From: JAAFHI01 sp039793685
GTDB taxonomy: Bacteria > Acidobacteriota > Blastocatellia > Chloracidobacteriales > Chloracidobacteriaceae
DNA length: 64,000 nucleotides
Reading direction: 5' to 3'
NCBI GenBank assembly: GCA_039793685.1
Contig: JBDRAL010000049.1
Coordinates: 62,001-126,000, forward strand
Both the position numbers and the translations under genes were made by a program. Shown here one piece after another: positions 62,401-64,000 of this stretch. The notes under the pieces were generated by a model. It was not told the DNA's origin. It ran no database searches and worked only from the letters and a program-made list of their open reading frames with translations. Position 1 is the first letter of the stretch, and every line of letters begins with the position of its first letter.

Positions 62401-63422
62401 TGGACACCGAACTCGACGGCCCGCGCGGCATTGCGGTCGGGCCGGACGGAGAGGTCTACGTTGCGGACTCCGGCGCGCACCGCGTCATCAAGATTTCGGC
62501 CCTGAAAGTCGTCGAGGCCGAAAAGCCGCTTTCCGGACCGACCGGCACGCTCCGGCTCGACAACCTGTCGCCGGCGGCGCAGGCGATGGTCATTTCCTCC
62601 TCCGGCATCGACGCGGTCGCGCCGGAACAGCCGGTGACGGTCGGGGACGAGAGTTTTCATGAATCGGTTTCCGTACCTCGGGAAATCACCGATTTCGCCG
62701 AGCGGATGGAACGTCACGGGGACGTCCCGGACGGTCCCGCCGCCATCCAGTCATCCCCCGGAATGCCCGAAACGCCGGCCGAGACAACCGCCGAAAACGT
62801 TTCGCCCCCCCGCCCCGCCCCGCCCCGCAAGGTGGCGGCCACGATTCTCGGCTGGGGAATGGAACTGAAAGGCAACAACATCATTCGGACCGAACCGGAC
62901 GGAACGCTGTTCCTCGACACCACCTACGGACCGGAAAACAGCGCGTTTCTCTATCAGCCGTGGGAAGTGACCGCCGATCAGACCGTCATCGTGGAAGTCA
63001 GAATGCAGCTCATCGCCTACGCCGGAGAGCGCAATACAACCGGCTGCGCCGTCTGGGTGGAGAACGACCGCCACGCCGACGCCATGCTCATCCAACCGGA
63101 AGGGATTCGTTTTCAACGGGTTCCGGAACTGTTCCACCCGCTCGACACGCGCGGACAGGCCCATACCTACACGATTACAATGCGCGGCCCGAACATCCGC
63201 GTCGCGGTGGACGGCGTCGATGCCATTATCGGCGAGGGCAAGTTCCACGAACGTCCGGCGGCGAAAGCCGGTTTCCAGCCCCGTCGGTGGCTGGCCTTCG
63301 GCGACGGGTCGGGTACGGCCGGAAGCGCCGCCCGGTGGGAGTTCATCCGCTACCGGGTGGAATCCGGGAAACCGCCCGCCGAGGTAGACACGCTGGAACC
63401 GCCGGCGCATGAGGAAGTATAG
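59478..63422 (+). CDS. Large NHL-repeat protein
   Basis: 1314 residues from the first ATG, or about 1292 if it starts at the ATG at 59544 (MLDYVKYES), which fits domain order better. An N-terminal domain (about 25-190) resembles PsbP/DcrB-type proteins (GGLSFEYPGTCRIES), low confidence. A Pro-rich linker (about 240-300) is followed by two blocks of NHL repeats (GNLYIADFGGHRIRRI, GTLFIADHFNHCVRGM type), about 12 in all. The C-terminus has a LamG-like beta domain (GCAVWVENDRHADAML). No signal peptide is seen, so location is open. Confidence 0.85.
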   Translation: MMLACAQPSQTTIFPVKRDFDAMLDYVKYESGGLSFEYPGTCRIESRPNFQLVLHGPDDLRIYFQTTLIPELSEANNGETTLAAVLQDILPRLPQLVSGEKFFSAGCSGLTARIEYEHPDLTGIIWAVIISKPDGTVLQRASLIIVVPPAAAEAQEETIRRILDSFSIGRHAVTDLHISFGRIEQFEFDPQAVIGTRKLSSQTSDVPLTYSENEISTVSADELAVPDAFQPTEELPDPSRITPPHTVVPPEILAALEKPAPPARETVAPAPEPPPAPPLPPVTPPASARGRDHASAADPKAFTVVTLSVGNGGYVDGPLALAKFLRPNGITTDPQGNLYIADFGGHRIRRISVDGIVSTVAGSGAPGFRDEPGNLAQFNGPRGIVYVSGFLYVADLNNARIRRITLDGTVATHAGDGVEGFRDGGGKQAQFDAPRAIAADFAGNLYVADGARVRMVAPNGTVSTIGGNEPGYQDGPTRDARFNILSGIALDRVGNIYVADAGNKCLRRLSRDGTVTTLPVGPGSRVATPILHPVAVTAAIDGTLYVLDGEDFSVKCVFPDGSVARIAGTGRQGHRDGHGGDGETAAEFWMPTGLALFKNRLYVTDREQHAVRLVRIPEIGDMVVKNEPATAQDVSVERRNPVAPLIPTGRSLAAVEDYRPTKPSTAVSAPGKSSGSGVPPYIGQRVPTSRLPEEYIVTTLAGGVAGYCDGVGPGVRFNNPMGLCIDQDGTLFIADHFNHCVRGMTRDGDVLTVAGSLNNGWRDGVGQDARFKGPLCTAVGPEGEIFISDHLNACIRVMTRGGEVRTLAGSGMQRQQDGLGRAAQFEGPKGIAVDATGRVYVADGVTIRTITPDGRVTTLAGGIRGFRDGRGTQAMFGWPYALALDAEGNCYVTDAANHAIRRVTPDGEVTTVYGGGEMRQMNFPSGIALDATGVIYVSDTNNHRVLRLDPTPDRLGVTASTVCGGRRGTRMGNGVDTELDGPRGIAVGPDGEVYVADSGAHRVIKISALKVVEAEKPLSGPTGTLRLDNLSPAAQAMVISSSGIDAVAPEQPVTVGDESFHESVSVPREITDFAERMERHGDVPDGPAAIQSSPGMPETPAETTAENVSPPRPAPPRKVAATILGWGMELKGNNIIRTEPDGTLFLDTTYGPENSAFLYQPWEVTADQTVIVEVRMQLIAYAGERNTTGCAVWVENDRHADAMLIQPEGIRFQRVPELFHPLDTRGQAHTYTITMRGPNIRVAVDGVDAIIGEGKFHERPAAKAGFQPRRWLAFGDGSGTAGSAARWEFIRYRVESGKPPAEVDTLEPPAHEEV

Positions 63423-63609
63423 GGATCAGGGATCAGGGATCAGGGATCAGGGATCAGGGATCAGGGATCAGGGATCAGGGATCAGTAAAAGCGTCGGGTT
63501 TCCGGTCTTGAAGTCAAGAAGTACTTTTCCAGTTTTGGTGACTGACTTGGGATTTTCGACCTTGAACTTGGTTTTCCCTGATCCCTGTTCCCCGACACCT
63601 GATCCCTGC
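63423..63609. repeat. Nine perfect GGATCAG units with inverted partner
   Basis: 63423-63485 is exactly nine identical GGATCAG units, starting right at the NHL-protein stop. The reverse-sense arm 63576-63609 has CTGATCC copies interrupted by ACACC. The pair closes just before the stop of the minus-strand phosphatase. Confidence 0.95.
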
Positions 63610-63610
63610 T

Positions 63611-64000
63611 TTACTTCTGCATCTTCACCACCACCAGCGTCACATCATCTTCCATCGGCTGGGAGCTGAGGAACGCCCGCACTTCGTCGAGAATGGCGTC
63701 CTGCATCGCCGTCGCCGAGAGGTGGCCGTGGCGGAGAATGGCCTTTTCGAAACGTTCAAAGCTGAACACTTCACCCGCCGCATTCTGGGCCTCCACGATT
63801 CCGTCGCTGTAAAACACCATCGCGTCGCCGGGATGGAGCTTTACCTCGACCGGGGCGTACACCGAATTTGGCCGGACACCGAGGGGGTACGCTCCGATTT
63901 CAATGGCGGAGACGGTCCGTTCGGCGGCGCTGAACCAGTACGGAAACGGGTGTCCGGCATTGGCAAGCTCGACCGTCCGGGTTTGAGCATCCACCACGGC
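63611..64000 (-). CDS. SpoIIE/PP2C-type phosphatase, N-terminus cut by window edge
   Basis: 130 codons seen, entering from the right edge. TVELANAGHPFPYWF, PLGVRPNSVYAPVEV, FYSDGIVEA and MEDDVTLVVVK are the motifs of the SpoIIE-type PP2C domain (the Asp in DGIVEA and DDVTL bind metal). Such proteins remove phosphate from anti-sigma antagonists or similar. The N-terminal sensor is outside the window. Internal Met near the edge is not a start. Confidence 0.9.
   Translation of the reverse strand, partial: AVVDAQTRTVELANAGHPFPYWFSAAERTVSAIEIGAYPLGVRPNSVYAPVEVKLHPGDAMVFYSDGIVEAQNAAGEVFSFERFEKAILRHGHLSATAMQDAILDEVRAFLSSQPMEDDVTLVVVKMQK

Overview
The window looks like a chromosomal piece from an Acidobacteriota bacterium, possibly class Blastocatellia or a relative. 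The evidence is an Acidobacteria-type VWFA protein, a TonB receptor with an N-terminal carboxypeptidase-regulatory domain, many Ser/Thr kinases with C-terminal membrane anchors, propeller proteins and long secreted proteins. G+C is high (roughly 60% by eye). No rRNA, tRNA, CRISPR array, insertion sequence or phage gene was recognised. Both edge genes are cut: a two-component-regulator propeller on the left and a SpoIIE-type phosphatase on the right.

Layout. 0-9 kb: propeller protein, an M1-peptidase homologue that has lost its zinc ligands, three tandem PH-like membrane proteins, VWFA protein, DUF445 protein, Bax-inhibitor-1 protein. 9-14 kb (minus): family 5 uracil-DNA glycosylase, branched-chain aminotransferase, arginase, S26-like protein, tyrosyl-tRNA synthetase. 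14-22 kb: two kinase-AAA/STAND ATPase fusions and an AAA-TM-WD40 protein, separated by two copies of a short element with 26-bp terminal inverted repeats. 22-35 kb: an orphan protein, a low-G+C orphan, two large secreted proteins sharing a near-identical C-terminus, and a TonB receptor. 35-46 kb: RibB with a degenerate RibA domain, a GT39-like protein, a DUF3291 protein, ferredoxin, a GT2 glycosyltransferase, a hybrid histidine kinase, a histidine phosphatase, and two proteins with a CX9C helical domain. 46-52 kb: ChlD/BchD-like chelatase subunit, DJ-1/PfpI protein with a GlxA-type regulator, CobT. 52-64 kb: four-helix-bundle protein, two membrane-anchored kinases, a PYP-like PAS protein, DCC protein, pilin-like protein, NapH-like membrane Fe-S protein, and a very long NHL-repeat protein.

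The most striking feature is a genome-wide style of intergenic DNA. Almost every long gap holds degenerate tandem arrays of 7-bp units (TTAGCAG, GGATCAG, GATTGAA, GGATGAA, ACCCGAC, AATTATG, AGTCTGG, ACGATGA and others). Most arrays occur as an inverted pair around a 30-500 bp spacer, so each unit can form a long hairpin. Some pairs are nested with two different heptamers in mirror order, and one is tandemly duplicated. Stop codons, start codons and N-termini of several genes lie inside the arrays, and one array sits in frame inside the M1-like gene. They resemble the heptameric STRR sequences of cyanobacteria.

Signalling dominates the content: four Ser/Thr kinases, three AAA/STAND ATPases, one hybrid histidine kinase, PAS proteins and a PP2C phosphatase. 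The kinase-ATPase-WD40 cluster (14.4-22.1 kb) is the best candidate for a poorly described system. An apparent H-type pseudoknot ahead of the histidine kinase is a candidate RNA element. All functional statements rest on motif reading by eye; no database search was run.
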